From positions 1,240,001 through 1,304,000 of the forward strand of contig JBAJFE010000014.1 in NCBI GenBank assembly GCA_037903355.1: 64,000 nt of DNA. Direction: 5' to 3'. Shown piece by piece: positions 10,301 to 23,973 of the stretch. Origin of the DNA: Trichuris trichiura. Its lineage: Eukaryota; Nematoda; Enoplea; Trichinellida; Trichuridae. Made by a program: the position numbers and the translations under genes. Each line of letters begins with the position of its first letter. The stretch's first letter is position 1. A model generated the notes under the pieces. That model ran no database searches. It was not told the DNA's origin and worked only from the letters and a program-made list of their open reading frames with translations.

Positions 10301-13300
10301 CATTGCCCTGAAGATAGGACATGACACGTCCCGGAAGCTTTAGCCTCCTTCCGTTGAATATTTTGCTTCTTCAACAAACGTTTCTGTACTTCAAGCCATC
10401 ATAAACTTTCATAGATGAAGCAGTTTTCCATTTACGAAAATTCATGTAGCTTTCAAGATATTCTTGATCCCATGTTTTGCGTGTTTATACATGCATATAT
10501 TTAAATTTTCGCAAATGAAAAGACGAATTCGCTTGTAAGTTATAAGCTCTGAGATAACCTACTCTGCTGTTAATTATATCCCATTACAAAGACACAATAA
10601 AACATCTCTAAACAAATAGTACACTAAACAATAAAGACCACACCTGTCAAATTGCTTTGTCTAGAGAATACATAGTAATAAATGCTTGTACATGATTAGT
10701 ACGAACACTAGCATTTAAGCTTTATCACAGATGATTCATCAGCGACAAAGTAACGTCCCTTCTACTTTGAACGCCCTCTGATTTATTTATCTAAAAGAGC
10801 AAATATGCTGTGCATAAAACAGAAAAGCGCACGTAAAATATTAGTACAAGTATTGACAGAGAATGTAACTGCCTTAAGTAGTAAAAATGTAAATTCATTC
10901 TCCTTCCTTCCTGCCTTTACGAGAGTTACGCTAACACTCACTGAAACTCTAATTCATCTCACGTGATTACTAACGCATAACAAAGCATTAAATGCAGTAT
11001 GTCACCTGTACTGTTCGTGTGATAAGGAGCAGTACCTGCGTGGACAAGCGCTGGGATAACGGGCCAACTTTCAACCATCATACGGGACGCCAAAAGCCCG
11101 TAGACAATCCATATCGTCTTAAATCTACGGGTATGCATGACTCGCTCTGTTTACGGTTGTGCAGTTTCTTTTATGACAAAACGGAAAATATTTAAATATT
11201 AATAAAGCAACTATTTCAGTATCTGATTATATAATAGAGATTTTAAAACTGTTAAATAAGTAAAAGAAATCTATAGGCAGGAATGTAAAACCTATTAAAG
11301 CAGGAACCTCTATTCAAACAACGCGAAGATACCGCTAGTAGCAGCTGCACTTTCAGCCTGCTTCATTCAGTGACATACAACGGCTAAGCGAGAACAGGAC
11401 CAAATAGCGTAACAATAAATCTTCAAAGCTGTTACTTCATGTTAACTAAATTTTGTAAGGTTGTATAAACTCTAAGCGGGGCTTTCGCCATTAGTACCGG
11501 TCAAAAAAAGCCAACAGCATTTGAAGATGACAAGTTTACGTTGTTAGAGCAAAATGATTGACAGCTTCCCTGTTGAAAGCTTAAATGTGTTCAAGTAGGT
11601 TGGAATGTCGAACGCAGTGAGCATCGCCCAGCGACACAACGAATTACTCTTGATAAAAAGAGAAATCAGTTTACAAAAACAGATATGCCACTTGCATTTG
11701 CTGATCACTAAAAAATGACATGGAATGGTTTTAACGGGAGCAGATAATTTCGTTATTTTTTCGCATGACCTTCGGCATGCTTCATAATTAAAACTTCTGC
11801 TTCTATTCGAAAAATACACAGTCGATGCTTTCAAGGCGTCCACGGCTCGATGTCAACAAAGTTATAACAAGGGATAGATTGTTCAAAAGCTCTGAGTACG
11901 ACTTCGTGAATATAAATAAAACCTTTTATTTTAATCGGGTCAAATTGTGTATGGAAAAAGTAATCTGCAAAACATATAGGTGAGCATACATTTGGTCCCA
12001 GACCGAACAACTTCAAATAACAGTACGAACACTATCTTGACTAGAAACAAAGACGTTTACAATTTGAAACTTTACATGACACGTTTTAAAGCATACGAAG
12101 AAGCAGGCACCATCTTATTTTCTGCAAATTTTAGGGGCATTTTGAAAGCCATCTTGAGAAGCAAGATCGATCAGCCTAACCATCTATACTCACTTATCTG
12201 CACTTGGTCAACTATCTCAGCAATAAATCTGCACTGGAGTAAGTAAAGCAGCTTACGGAAAACCGGAATTGTGCAGATTACAGAAATACAAGCTGACTGG
12301 CACCTATCATCTATGCAAATTTCTGCTGACATGTTCTTCTTAAGCAGATCATAGGCAAGACATCGAAATTGGAGGTTCTCAGATTGATGGGACGCTTTAA
12401 AGCGGGGCAAATATATCTGACTAAACTTACAGACTAAAGAAGTAATATCCCTTGATTGTCTGAAAGCTGAATCAGTCCGACAAAACGGAACAGCCTATCC
12501 ATTGCAACACTTCTGGCCATGCGATTTCACAACAAAAACCAGAACAAGCTTACAAAAACACGCAAAGCTGTTCACGTTGAAAATATGCCGGCTTTCCAGC
12601 ATTAACGAACAACCATCTCCAACTCGCAGAACTTATCATGTAAAACCTCCTCTATTTTCTGATATCGCGAGAAAAACCAACCCTGCCTTGTCAACCAAAT
12701 GGCGCATGCAACAGCTCATCACAAACGCGTATTAGCGGCAAATGTTTAGATCTGTAACTAAAAGTTTAGGCCGCATGTACACACAAGGTTTCTGCCATCC
12801 GAACGTCTCAGCAAAAGCAAGGTTTCACGAGCTCGTTGCAACGACGTAAATCGTCAAACTGAATATATTAAAAGGCAGCTTTAGTATATCAACACTGACT
12901 TCGAAAATCTTTAGTCCTGTGCGTGATTCCATCACAATATTCATACATATTATAAATAAAGAAAAAACAGATTTTCAGTTTTTTACACCCCATTGCCCAT
13001 AACGTTGTCGCGTCATGGTATTCTCTGGACAATCGAATGGCCTATTTTACCGCCAAAAGGCAAAAGGAACGTACGTTTCTGCTGAGTTTAGTTTTCAGCG
13101 TCCCATTCAATATATCTTTGAGAGTCAATGAGCTAAAGTAACCTGAGATGAAAAAACAAGCTAAGACGTCAAGAAACTGACATGTGTTTTTACACCAAAC
13201 CGTTGCGAAGAGCTATGCGTTGTATGTATCATACATCAGTGCACGAGCTAATAAGACAGTATGACTTGTAACCAGTAGCTCTTGGTGGGTGCATGTATTT

Positions 13301-16300
13301 TCCTCGCTGCACGAAGAATCTATCCATCATCAACACGAAAGGGCAACTCGACCAGACGCTGACGACAGTAAGGCTGCCTTGAAAGGTCCGTTTCCCAGTA
13401 AATTTTCCCGTGACGGGCAGCTTCCGTACGGAAGCGCGAAAAGAGACCGCACTAAGAACAGCCTGCAACTGCAATCGACTTAAACCTCCGTTGCAACACC
13501 TTGAACGAACCGAAATTTTAGGAAAAAAGGTTCCAACCGGAACGAGGAATTCTTCCATTCACTTCCCGACCGAAAGCAATTATTTTCGCGGAAACTTGTT
13601 TTTGTATGCAGCTTTGCACTTAGCTCAGTGACAACTAATTAACATTGGCACTACGTGTTCCAGGTAGCGAAAGGTGATAAGCAATACAAAATTGAAACTA
13701 GTCGACCGATCAGTGCCGCTATTGATTCATCGAATTGTTAGCACAAAAGCCGTAGTAAAATGGCGAGTACCGATTTGGCGGGAAAAAAGTCGAGCACTTA
13801 ATGTACGCTCATTGATTTCTATCGAGGTTCAATTCAATGCAAAAGTGAGCCAATTGATTTCCAAGTTGCCAATGGCTGATGCCCAAACGACACAATGAAA
13901 ATTGCGCCGCCCAAATGCAATTGCCATGGACAGTAGGTGCCTAACGCAAAATTGTGATATCAATTTCAAACCTTAGCCAAAGTGCGAGTGTGGAACAATA
14001 TTGTTCGTCCGTCGTTTGGTTGACAAATACGGATAGAAATTACCTTTTCGCAACGATAATGAAAATGAGAAATTGCTCACCGTCGTTGAGCTTCAATTTC
14101 TTGTTTGCTCCAATGGCTGAACTGGCAGCATAGATTTCTGGCGAAGGCATCAAAGTTGGTCGCTTCATCTGCGTCTGATAGACGGAATCGTAGTTGGAGC
14201 GCTTTGGTGGCCGACCAGGTCGAGAGCTGAATAAAGGAAACTAGTCGAACGAAACGTAAACCTTCGCGGAGCAATTATCCGAATTTATAAATTTCGAAGA
14301 ATAATAATTCAAATTTTCATGGAATCACCTTCTATCAATTTTGCCTAAACGGTCGACTTATGAGCAAACGAAGCTTAACTTTCACCGAGACTTTCTTGCC
14401 TCACCGCAAAAAACCACGCTCACAATACGCAATTGAAATTCAAAAATGGTCGACTTTTCAAAATGCGTATGCTAACTGCCCATATCAATACTATTCCTGC
14501 TGCACCTTCTCGCTGTCTTACATGTCTTACATGCAATCAGAAATGCTATCGCAACATAGAGAGTTCTGTTCTACAAAAGGTTCAAACTCGCTCAGCATTG
14601 GAACAGCAATGCACAGTTTCACGCACCTTTTAAAAAATAGCCAGATGTGCTCATTAATGCGTTTTACGAGTAGAAGCAAAATGCAATACATGAAGTGTTT
14701 TTAACAATCGTCAATAGCAGCTACTGGATAAACATGAAAACCCTTTTTACGTAATAGCAATTTTTGCGAGCTTCCAAATTCCTCATTGAATCAACCCGTT
14801 CATTGACGAGTGGACGGGTCACTTCTATAAAAAGATTTGAAAACTCACGTACCTACAAGGAAATTTTACGTGTTTAATGCAATTTTGCGACCCGTGGTGT
14901 CTTGGTACGGGACCATATATTTTCATAATGAAAAAACTTTATTACGGAACGGTTCCCGTTTATGTATATAGAAAAGAGACTCCGGAGCTTTCGGGTCATT
15001 CGAGACCCGAAAGCTCCGGAGTCTCTTTTCTATATACATAAACGGGAGCCGTTCCGTAATAAAGTTTTTTCATTACGAAAATTTTGCGACCCGGCCTTTA
15101 TATTCAGGCTTAAGGCAGCGAACGAGTCAGGGGCGATAGATCACGCCGGCTTTGAAGCCTGCAAGAATCAACCCCACAAAAGCTGAACTGAATGCACGAG
15201 AACATATTCGTCACACAGGATTAATTAAGTTTTTAATTAAAGCAACAAATGCTAAGAAAAAATAGACCATTGAGCTGACTATTCAGACATGTCCCCTCCG
15301 ATCAGGACTGCAAGCATGAGACATTGCGAGGAGGAATGCATAAGGAAGATCAACTGGATATTCTATGGAATGTTTGAGAAAACTGAACTATTCCTATAAT
15401 CCCATACACTGTCGTTCTTTGGATATCTTCTCCGTCTAACCAGCGCTACATGCTCTGCCTCCCTAGCTGCATAGCGGGACTATCAGTCGGAAAACAATAG
15501 GCAATTGAACGCACGCGAATAACCAGTGAGGCCTTTGTTGATTTTTTTTCCTTGCAACTTGACGCAAACGAATAATCGGGAAGACATTTAACCTAATTTC
15601 AAATTCCCAGACTACTTAAACGACGATGGCATAACTGTTTAAAGATCAGCTTCACGCATGGTCTTCTTAATATGAATTCCCGACATAACCTTATGGAACG
15701 TCGAGAAGAAAAACCTGCAAGGGTGCAAAAAACTAAGCTTGGGATTTTTGCGACGTTGATCTGCCTACTAGTGATGTTCAGGTAGTTAAAGGTCGGCGTG
15801 CCTCATTAACACGCAAATAGCGCCTTATGCAAGCTTGCCTAAGATGAACGCTTTCTCGTGTACGCCTAGTTGCGGTTGAAACTTGAAAACTGATAAACAG
15901 CCAGGGCAGCATCAACATTAACTAAAAATTGCGCAGTAAGGAAAGCTTGTCCGATTTGCTCCTTACACATCAAAAAAGCAACGATTATGCTTCGGAAACT
16001 GTTAACCAATTATCCGCCTGTTCAGAGCTTCAATTTAAATAATTCGCGAGAAAAAGTACCACCAATGTTAGCTGCCGAGAAAACTTGTGGACCCGTGAAA
16101 AGAAATCTAATTTTTTCCCTTCGCAGTTCGCCACATCATGGCAAACTAAAAGCACTTCAAAAGCCGGCAAAATTGGCTAGCAATGTGCGGGTTGCTGCTC
16201 ATCGCGGCTAAAAGCACAGTGACGCCAAAAAGAGAATAAAATCATTCCTTGCGTTCGGCAGCCAAGCTCGCCAACTGTGCTTGGCAAAGTGCCAACATGC

Positions 16301-17882
16301 TCTTTTGGACAAAATGCCACGTGACAATAGTGCCAACGAACTGTCAGGCGCAACCTTTTTCCAAATTCAAAATTCCACAGCGTGACTAGCATTTGGCGCA
16401 TCAAATGCGTGGTGACTCACTGGCGCGGCGAAAAAAGAATTGAACAAAGACTTCCCCTACTTTCAATTGCTAATGCATTTTAATTGTTCCATTCCGAAGG
16501 AAATGCCCTGCTGACGAAAGGGATCATCCCTTCCGTCTTCAAAGTGTTCGCGTTTGGGATAGTTTCCCAGCTTTTTTTGAATCCAAGTCGAAATTGACGT
16601 TTGCATCGATGCGCATTTTTGAATTAGCAACGTGAGCCCTACCCAATCGGCCAGCACAACTTTGCTTGCCGTTGCATTGCTGCGAACGGACGTGCGAGAA
16701 AAGGCCACTTTAGGGTCACCTGGAATTGTCGAAATCAATATATGTACATGTATAAAACGCTTAAGTAGTTGGGCTATTCGTCGGGGCGTTGCGTCTCCCT
16801 GAACGTCGAATCTTGGAAGCGACGCCTTTCGGAATTCGCAAAATCGGTCCAATATCCCTTAAAAGCTCATTGGTGAACCGCCAGCCAGCCGATTCGTACT
16901 GACAGCCTACATCAGGCCGGCAAGACAAGGATCGACCGGTGGTCAATTGATCGAAAAAGTCGAATGGAAATACACCGCAATAGAGGACTGACTGAAACGG
17001 ATGTTGAGCTCCTTTGATTGGTCTTTGTTTCCCCAACAACCTTTCCGAGACTCCGACGTCTCAGTCGTCGTCTCGTTTAGCAACAAGCGGGCGCAGGATA
17101 TTAGGTGCCAACGACTTTCGATGAATTGCTCGAGCTTAAGATAAGTGTCGATTTGTCGGCAAGTGCGCCATTGATACAATCGAACGTGAGCAAATACTGC
17201 AACGTTGCCGGCGGCACCTGCATGCCGCCAGCCTACTACAACAAATGCAGCAGCAGCCTTAGCGACGTCAAATTTAAATTTTTGCCAAAAAAAATCTATC
17301 GGAACGCTCACTTTGCGACAAACGAAATCTGAACGCTTAAGCTGGCAATTTTTGACCGCCGTCGCTTCTTAGCGAAACGGTGCTCTTGGAAAATCTTATA
17401 GGGAAAGCATTGCTTAATTCTTAAAATCGAGAGAAATTCGCATACTTGGATGAGGCGCAGTCTTCGTAAAGCAAGTCAAAGTCGGCGCAGGAAATCAGTT
17501 TGCAGCGATTGACACCAGGCTGAATTGCCCCTATGGATCTGAGGGCGCGAACCTGCTCAACATTGCAAACAATGGGTACAATGTCCAGTCTTTTCAACTT
17601 CGTGTAGACCGTATGCAAGCCGCCGACTAAATGCTTCAGGAAGAGTTCGTACGCTTGCGGTAAACATAGCAGCATGTCTTCGTCGCTTTGAAAGGCAGCC
17701 ACCTTTTGACCGCGATATTCGACAATTTCGGCTTCTGCTTCCGCCGACTGCAGCGTCTGACTGAACCTATCCGGGGCCATCGGATGTCCAGTGAAAAAAT
17801 CAACACTGGATATGCCTCTGCGTAAGTCAAACGGATCTCCAATGGTCGACGTATGAGCTTTCGTCGAGTCTGTTGCATCCAT
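7323..17882 (-). CDS. dac: Dachshund family transcriptional cofactor
   Basis: Seven exons (17446-17882, 14081-14226, 9813-10092, 9332-9396, 8837-8941, 8594-8713, 7323-7555) join in perfect phase to give 461 aa. Residues about 51-145 are the Ski/Sno/Dac (DachBox-N) domain, with the family signatures CLPQAYELFLKHLVGGLHT, KLKRLDI and GAIQPGVNRCKLIS. Exon 2 gives SRPGRPPKR, the basic stretch that follows this domain in DACH proteins. Residues about 314-410 (SLEHLLVGISG, then a charged helical run) match DachBox-C. Dachshund proteins act in the nucleus with Eya/Six-type factors in eye, limb and neuronal development (family knowledge). This one is much shorter than fly or vertebrate members because the middle linker is short. 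Start ATG 17882 follows an acceptor at 17892, so a 5' non-coding (or short coding) exon lies upstream. Introns 1 and 2 are 3.2 and 4.0 kb. Confidence 0.9.
14895..15079. mobile_element. Foldback element in dachshund intron 1, 14-bp TSD
   Basis: A 185-bp near-perfect palindrome (arms contain CGGAACGGTTCCCGTTTATG and ACTCCGGAGCTTTCGGGTC) flanked by the perfect direct repeat AATTTTGCGACCCG (14881-14894 and 15080-15093). The left end TGGTGTCTTGGTACGGGACC matches other family termini. The centre has lost the CTGANGA half of the core. Confidence 0.88.
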
Positions 17883-17891
17883 GTAGGTGAC

Positions 17892-18520
17892 CTGAAAGAA
17901 CAGGCAAAATTGTTAGTTGACCAAAATATACCAAAAACAGCTAGTCGGAGAATGTGACAGCCAAAAACAAAGCAACGCCCTTGCGCGGCAAGCCGTAACG
18001 GTAGTGATCGCGGAAGTCCGAGACCGCCGGATACTTCCGTTTTCATTTGCTTCTTTGCCACTTTGAAATCAAATAATTGCCTTCATACGTAAAATTATCG
18101 GAAATCGCAGTCGTTTTTCGTTCTGCCTGAGCGAACCCATGCTCGCGCCTTCGCCGGCCTCTCCCCATGTCTGTCCCTCAGTTGGTTACGCTTCGGTGCC
18201 TCTTTAGATTGGCTACACGTCCGCGGAGCGGCAACGGTTGGGTCTTGAAAGGCTAAAAGCTGCTTTCCTACCTGATAATCCGACGGAAGTTATGCTAATA
18301 AGTGCAAGCCGACTTCAGCGGATATTTCGTAACGACTACGGAAAAAGGGACAACAGCTCTCCGGTCGACCGACTGCAAATGTGAACATTCAACAACGAGC
18401 AGCTGAATTGTAATTGGCGACAGTTGAAAGAATGCGATAAGCTTGACGTGGGCGAGCCGAGCGAAAAGTTTATCTTTCTATTTGCCCAGTGCTGACGGAA
18501 GGAGAAAAAGAAAAAGCAAC
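17892..18520. other. Upstream region of dachshund
   Basis: No second coding exon recognised. A splice acceptor (TTTCAG) adjoins 17891, so an untranslated first exon of dachshund probably lies in or beyond this stretch. Confidence 0.4.
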
Positions 18521-18690
<170 letters not shown>

Positions 18691-20727
18691 TACAGCTTGT
18701 GTGTGCATTTACGGGCGACCGGCGAAAGGCAACCAAGCGAGTTGTTTTGAAAGCAGAAGTTGCATGGCAATCGCTCAACTGGCCGATACAATCGTCATCT
18801 TTCCAAACATGAACAATTGTTGGTTGGGGTTGTCGTTGAAAGTTCACTTCGCCTAAACGCAGCGGCCGCGATGGGCGCGCACGCCGGGCGACCCGCGCGT
18901 CTGGGCGCACAAACGAACATGGAGAAACGAAATTGATATGCTTTTTCACCGCTTCATTCCGCGCAAAGGCCAACGAGCAAAGATGATCGGTCCTTTCTTT
19001 TCATTTGTCTCCTTCCTTCGTCGACGTTTGCCGACTGGGCAGACACGGCGCCTTTTAATGCCTGCCATCGTTTGGACCAACTACGGCCGACTTTATTTAC
19101 CAAAATTGCTTAAATAAGAAAAAATCAGTCGCTGCTCAATTGTTCCAATAGGTTTGGCAAACCTGCGACAATCAGCAAATCGATCGCCTCACCTCCATGA
19201 CTGATAACCCCAAAAAGGCGACGTCGAACGATATTGCAGACATTTCCATTGGTGGCACGTTACCGTGCCTTGACAATTGGGTAGATTAAAACTTTCTTTG
19301 ATATCTGCTGTACTCGCGAAATCCAGTCCAAAAGGACACCGATGGAATGGAAAAACAAATAGCATCTCACTTTTCCGTTTGATCTGCCTTAGCAGTCAGA
19401 ATACAACGAACGCTATCCTACTTTTTCGGTTAACATGCAAATCTATTTCAATTTGAACGGCTTTCGTTTGTTTTGATGCTAATCGCTTACCGCTTGTCAA
19501 CTGCAAGTGCAATACATGCAAATGTTTTAAAGAATTCAAACAGCCTATCACTTTGCGACTTTCAAAGTTCTGAACGATATTGTTCTTAGAAGGACAAAAT
19601 GCTCGGCAAGATGACTCGCAATGACGGCCTATAGGGCATTGAGTCTCGTAGACCGCCAACTAACGCCGTATACGCAGAAAAGATGGATAAATGAAGGTGT
19701 TCTCCGAAAGAGACGATGGCCATTTTGCGATTAACGAAAAAATCTTCCAAGCCATTGCGAACTAGTCGACCACCGTGCAGCGAAGCAACTTCAGGTGGCA
19801 CATATGGGCCCGAAATCAATAACAATACATTTTCCGAGTAGACGGAGTCTAAAGACCCGTTAACAGACGGCCAATTGGCATCTGCAGCGAGAAATTTAGA
19901 AAAGAAAGAAAAGAAACCAATCTACATGCTTGCACTTGCTTTGTCAGACGAGAAGGCTGGCCATTCCGTGCGAGTGGCCGTTTTTGTACTTACACTCTTC
20001 GATATGAAACCTCTTCGGTGTTCACCTAAATGGCTAAACAAACGAAAAAAAACTGCACTCCATTTGCGTATGCAAACTTATGGATATTATGCACCGACAG
20101 GCACAGCTGCTATCGAAAGCTTAGCACACACGTTGTTTTCAAAATTTTAAGACGTTCGTAAAAAGTCACCCCAATAGAAGGTCAGCCGAACGGAGTAAAA
20201 CCAACTAAATAAAGGCTGACACTAACCGAACTACGCCATAACTGCGTTGCCAATTAAAAATCAAAAGTATCGTTTATAAAAGTATGCTTTCCGTCTGGAT
20301 ACCCTTCCTTAAGTTCTACGTAACAGCGAATGCGGAATGCTAAACTTTATTCAAAAATTGAGCGAAACAAAGTCTTCACCATTTGTCACATTGTTTTCGC
20401 GCTATCAAGTTAACTTCTACGCATTTTCATACATAAACGAGAGTAGTGGCGATTACTTACTTCTGCTATTGCACAAAGCCGAAAGTAGCTCCAGCTTGAC
20501 GAGCGGGTAAGAAAAGATGCTTATTTCCTCGTAAAAGTATGCAACGGAGAAGGTCTACCTTTACAAGCCAAATTTCTGTGAATGGCAGAAAGCGTATCGG
20601 TCCCTAAGTTCACTCGCAAAACAAATGCCAGCAATACATCTTCAGACAATTCGAAACATGGCCGAAACGAACTACGCTTCTTACTGAATGAAGCAACAAG
20701 AAATCGTTTTTCATTAATGACCTTTCA
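18691..20727. other. Non-coding, nothing recognised
   Basis: Short frames only on both strands; none shows a known family motif or exon-phase chain. Confidence 0.35.
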
Positions 20728-20862
20728 TTGCATTTGGTATGTAAATTTTCATGACAACGTTTTTGTACGGTTATGATCAAGACTTTACTCCTTACTCTCT
20801 CTTCTTTAAGTTTTTAGTCTTGACCATAAACGGTCCCACCGTACAAAAACTTTATCATGAAC
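20728..20862. mobile_element. Short foldback element, possible 12-bp TSD
   Basis: Arms TCATGACAACGTTTTTGTACGG...ATGATCAAGACT and AGTCTTGACCAT...CCGTACAAAAACTTTATCATGA are inverted copies around a pyrimidine-rich centre. The word AATGACCTTTCA occurs at 20716-20727 and 20863-20874, just outside. The TTTTTGTACGG(T)GGGACC portion recalls the type 1 foldback termini. Confidence 0.6.
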
Positions 20863-23026
20863 AATGACCTTTCAGTAGAATAATTGGGTTTTCGAAATTT
20901 CACACCAAGTACAAATATTTAAAATAGCCTCGTTGGAAAGTTGGTCAACTGATCACCGTCATTTGTCATTCGAACCTCTTGCCAAAAGTGTTTAAAAATT
21001 TTTGCTCAATTGAAAACTCTCTGAGACTATGAATAAGCTCAAGCGTTTTCCATTAACAGAAACAGCAGATGGACGTAAAAATCATCTCATTTTTGTACTA
21101 TTCATTAAACGAAAGAACTGCAGGAGAACAGCAAAACATTAAAGTTCTACCCATCCATTTTTCCAAAAAATAAAATAAATATTGCAGCCCGCACGACAGC
21201 CTATTGCCTATGGGTCACTTTATTTGCAACTTTGATCCACTTAGTACATGAAGCCTTTGAACCTCAACGAAACATTCGATTATAATTGTCAGAGGAAAAA
21301 ATAATAGTAGCAAACGAAAAAAACGCTCTGAAAAGTCAAACGTTCGGTAAGAGGATGAACGCAGCGTTTGAAACACGCAAGTGTCACAATCGAATGAATC
21401 ATTTGGCACTTTGCCAATTGGATAGATAACGGGCGCGCATCAACATTCCCGAAGCTGAAGATTGCTTCCGATGCTAATTTCTACCTGGCAAAGCAGATCA
21501 AGTGAAACAATCGACCTTGCGAAAAAAATTGGTACGACGACTACAAGAAAAAACTAACGAAGAATTATGATTGGCTTAGACTACCCTTCGCCAAATACGG
21601 TAGTAGTGGAACCTGAACGCAAACTTTTGGGAACCCGTTTACTATTTGTCAGGTGAAAATTTGCATAATCATCTGCTGCGCCCATATGCACATCCACTGC
21701 AGCTGCTGTCTTCATCATTTAGCCATGAGGACAGCATGTGCGACATACCAATACGCTGACATTTAAAACTCGTAGACTTCATTATGCATCACCAAGCTTG
21801 ACTGACAGACGCTAAGGTTTTTCGCAATAAAGAATAAAAATATCAAAATTTTTCCATATGAGCTTTAAAAAAGAGAAAAAGTACGCAGACGTAATTAAAA
21901 TTAATTATATCAAAACCATGTAAGGCATAGTGAGAGAATAATTGAAACAATATGACCCCATAATTCTTCAACTTTCGAGATGGGTTTCTTATAAAACTTC
22001 TTTTTTACCCTGGTACATAAAGACAGCCTTATATGGGCAAACCAATTTATCGAATACTTCCGGCAATCAATGCACGAGCTTTCGCTAAATATTTTTCCTG
22101 ATGACATTTTACTAGTCCTACGCTGCACAGATGGGAGATTTCAACTTTATCAATTAAGTTGTGCACAGCCAATACACTTTCCTTCATAGTTTAATACATT
22201 AACTCAGCGACTAAGGCGACATGTAGTCTTGTCATTAGGCAACTATTACAATTTTGTCATTCTAAGCAATTACCGCCATAGATGTGAACATAGCATCACT
22301 TAACGATTGGAAACAAGCAGCGACTGTACGAAAGAGCAACACACAAAATAGCATTTAATTATAATGGCACAACAAAGCCAAAGGAACATGCTTGTGTTAA
22401 ACATTTGCCACATAAAACTAAAACAAGTACATGGAGAGTCGAACATTTTAGAAATATCAACACAAGCCTACCTGCTGGCCAGGAATAGATTTTAAATGGT
22501 CCAGTTTCGAGATTGAAAAAGTGACGCAAGGTTGGCAATTGCCTAGCCAAAGCGACAGGTGAGGTCAGGGCCACAGAACTGAATTTTTATTACTCCCACG
22601 GGTTTATAATGGGTGATTCCAATGCTCTAAAAACAGAATCGACATGCGCTGGGCCCAAACCGGCATTTGCACAACCAAAGCGTATAATGCATTTGGATAC
22701 TAACGTCTAAAAGATGATTTGGCGCATGTCTATGCAAATCTGTCACAGATCCAGTATTCAAGCAGGGAACATAAATGCAACCTTGAATTTGGCAAACATG
22801 CTCAAAAATAAAGCAACTCAAAGACCAAAACAACTGCGGTGGCGGTAGTAAAACCGAAAGGCGAAACTAAGTCAAAACACTAATTGGTCGACATACGGAA
22901 AGCCAATTTATTGAACGCTGAAAATGTCAAATGACCAAAATAACGACAGTTATAACACAGAAAGTCAAAACACCGGGTAGTAGACATATCGAAAGTCAGA
23001 ATTTCAAATGGCTGAAATTCTGAGCA
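20863..23026. other. Non-coding with degenerate repeats at its right end
   Basis: No gene recognised. From about 22860 onward the sequence contains degenerate GTCGA/GGCCGAA-type words that reappear inverted beyond 23246 (for example AATGGCTGAAATTC against the complement AATAGCCGAAATTT). Confidence 0.35.
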
Positions 23027-23245
23027 CAGTCAACCCATGTTATCCGCAGTTTTCTTATTCACGGTTTCTCTAATATAGCGAAGTTTGTCCGAAATAAAGA
23101 ATAGTGTCATTTTTTAAGGAATGCGGATGCATCACTGGTAGACATGACACACACTACAGTTTTTATAAGAATGCGCGGTAGAAACACTGTTCTATTCTGC
23201 ACCATTCTTTATCACGGTAAAATCGCGGATAACGAAGGTAGACCG
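23027..23245. mobile_element. Degenerate Tigger-like MITE
   Basis: Left end CAGTCAACCCATGTTATCCGC resembles the reverse complement of the right end GCGGATAACGAAGGTAGACCG, each followed inward by a CACGGT-type block. TA follows the right end; the left flank is CA, presumably decayed. The TTATCCGC motif is typical of MER2/Tigger-type termini. Confidence 0.5.
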
Positions 23246-23973
23246 TAATCGAAATTTCGGCTATTCAACATTTCCATCATTCGTATTTTGACTTCAATAT
23301 TTCGACCATTCGACGTTTTGGCTATTCCGTAATACGACTGTTGGTAATTTGTTTCAGTCATTCGGCCATTCGATCTTATGCCCCAAAGAATTAAATTAAC
23401 AAAACGATCTCCTTTTATCGTACTTAGGGTATCGATCGGGGTTACGTTTTCATTAAGCCCATACTGGCAAAAGTTTAGAACTGCACAAACTTTCGGGGCT
23501 CACTTACTACCATAATCAGCGAAAAAAATGAAGGCCATAAGAATTGAAAAATGGCTATTCCGTAAGTTCAGCTTGTCTTAAAATTTTCAGTTTAAGATCA
23601 GCCAATTTTGAAATTTTGCCAATAAAGGCATAACAGGGCGAAACTGGTAAATTAAAGACAAGAAATTATTCAAAACTGAGTGGCAAAGTTTATGCGAGCG
23701 TCAGGAGCATGTTATCAAAAATACCGCTTGCAAGCAAAGCATGGTTTAAGCAAACGCTTCCGCTTCACAGCGCTCGCAAGACTGGCCAAGGGAAAACTTC
23801 AAAACACGGAACATCTATTCATTCTTGACTCAAAACCGCTGCTCGAAGCTTATAGCAACGACAAATACGGACGAATAAGTTTAGCTGTTACCGCCAAGAA
23901 CGGTCAGTTAAACTTTGCCTTCGAAAAGTCCATCTCCGGATGAGCTGACATGAACCTGAAACAATGCGCAACA

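Noticed and set aside
13229..13558. 109-codon - strand frame as an additional dachshund exon
   Set aside because: Exons 2 and 3 already join in perfect phase, and this frame has no DACH-like content.
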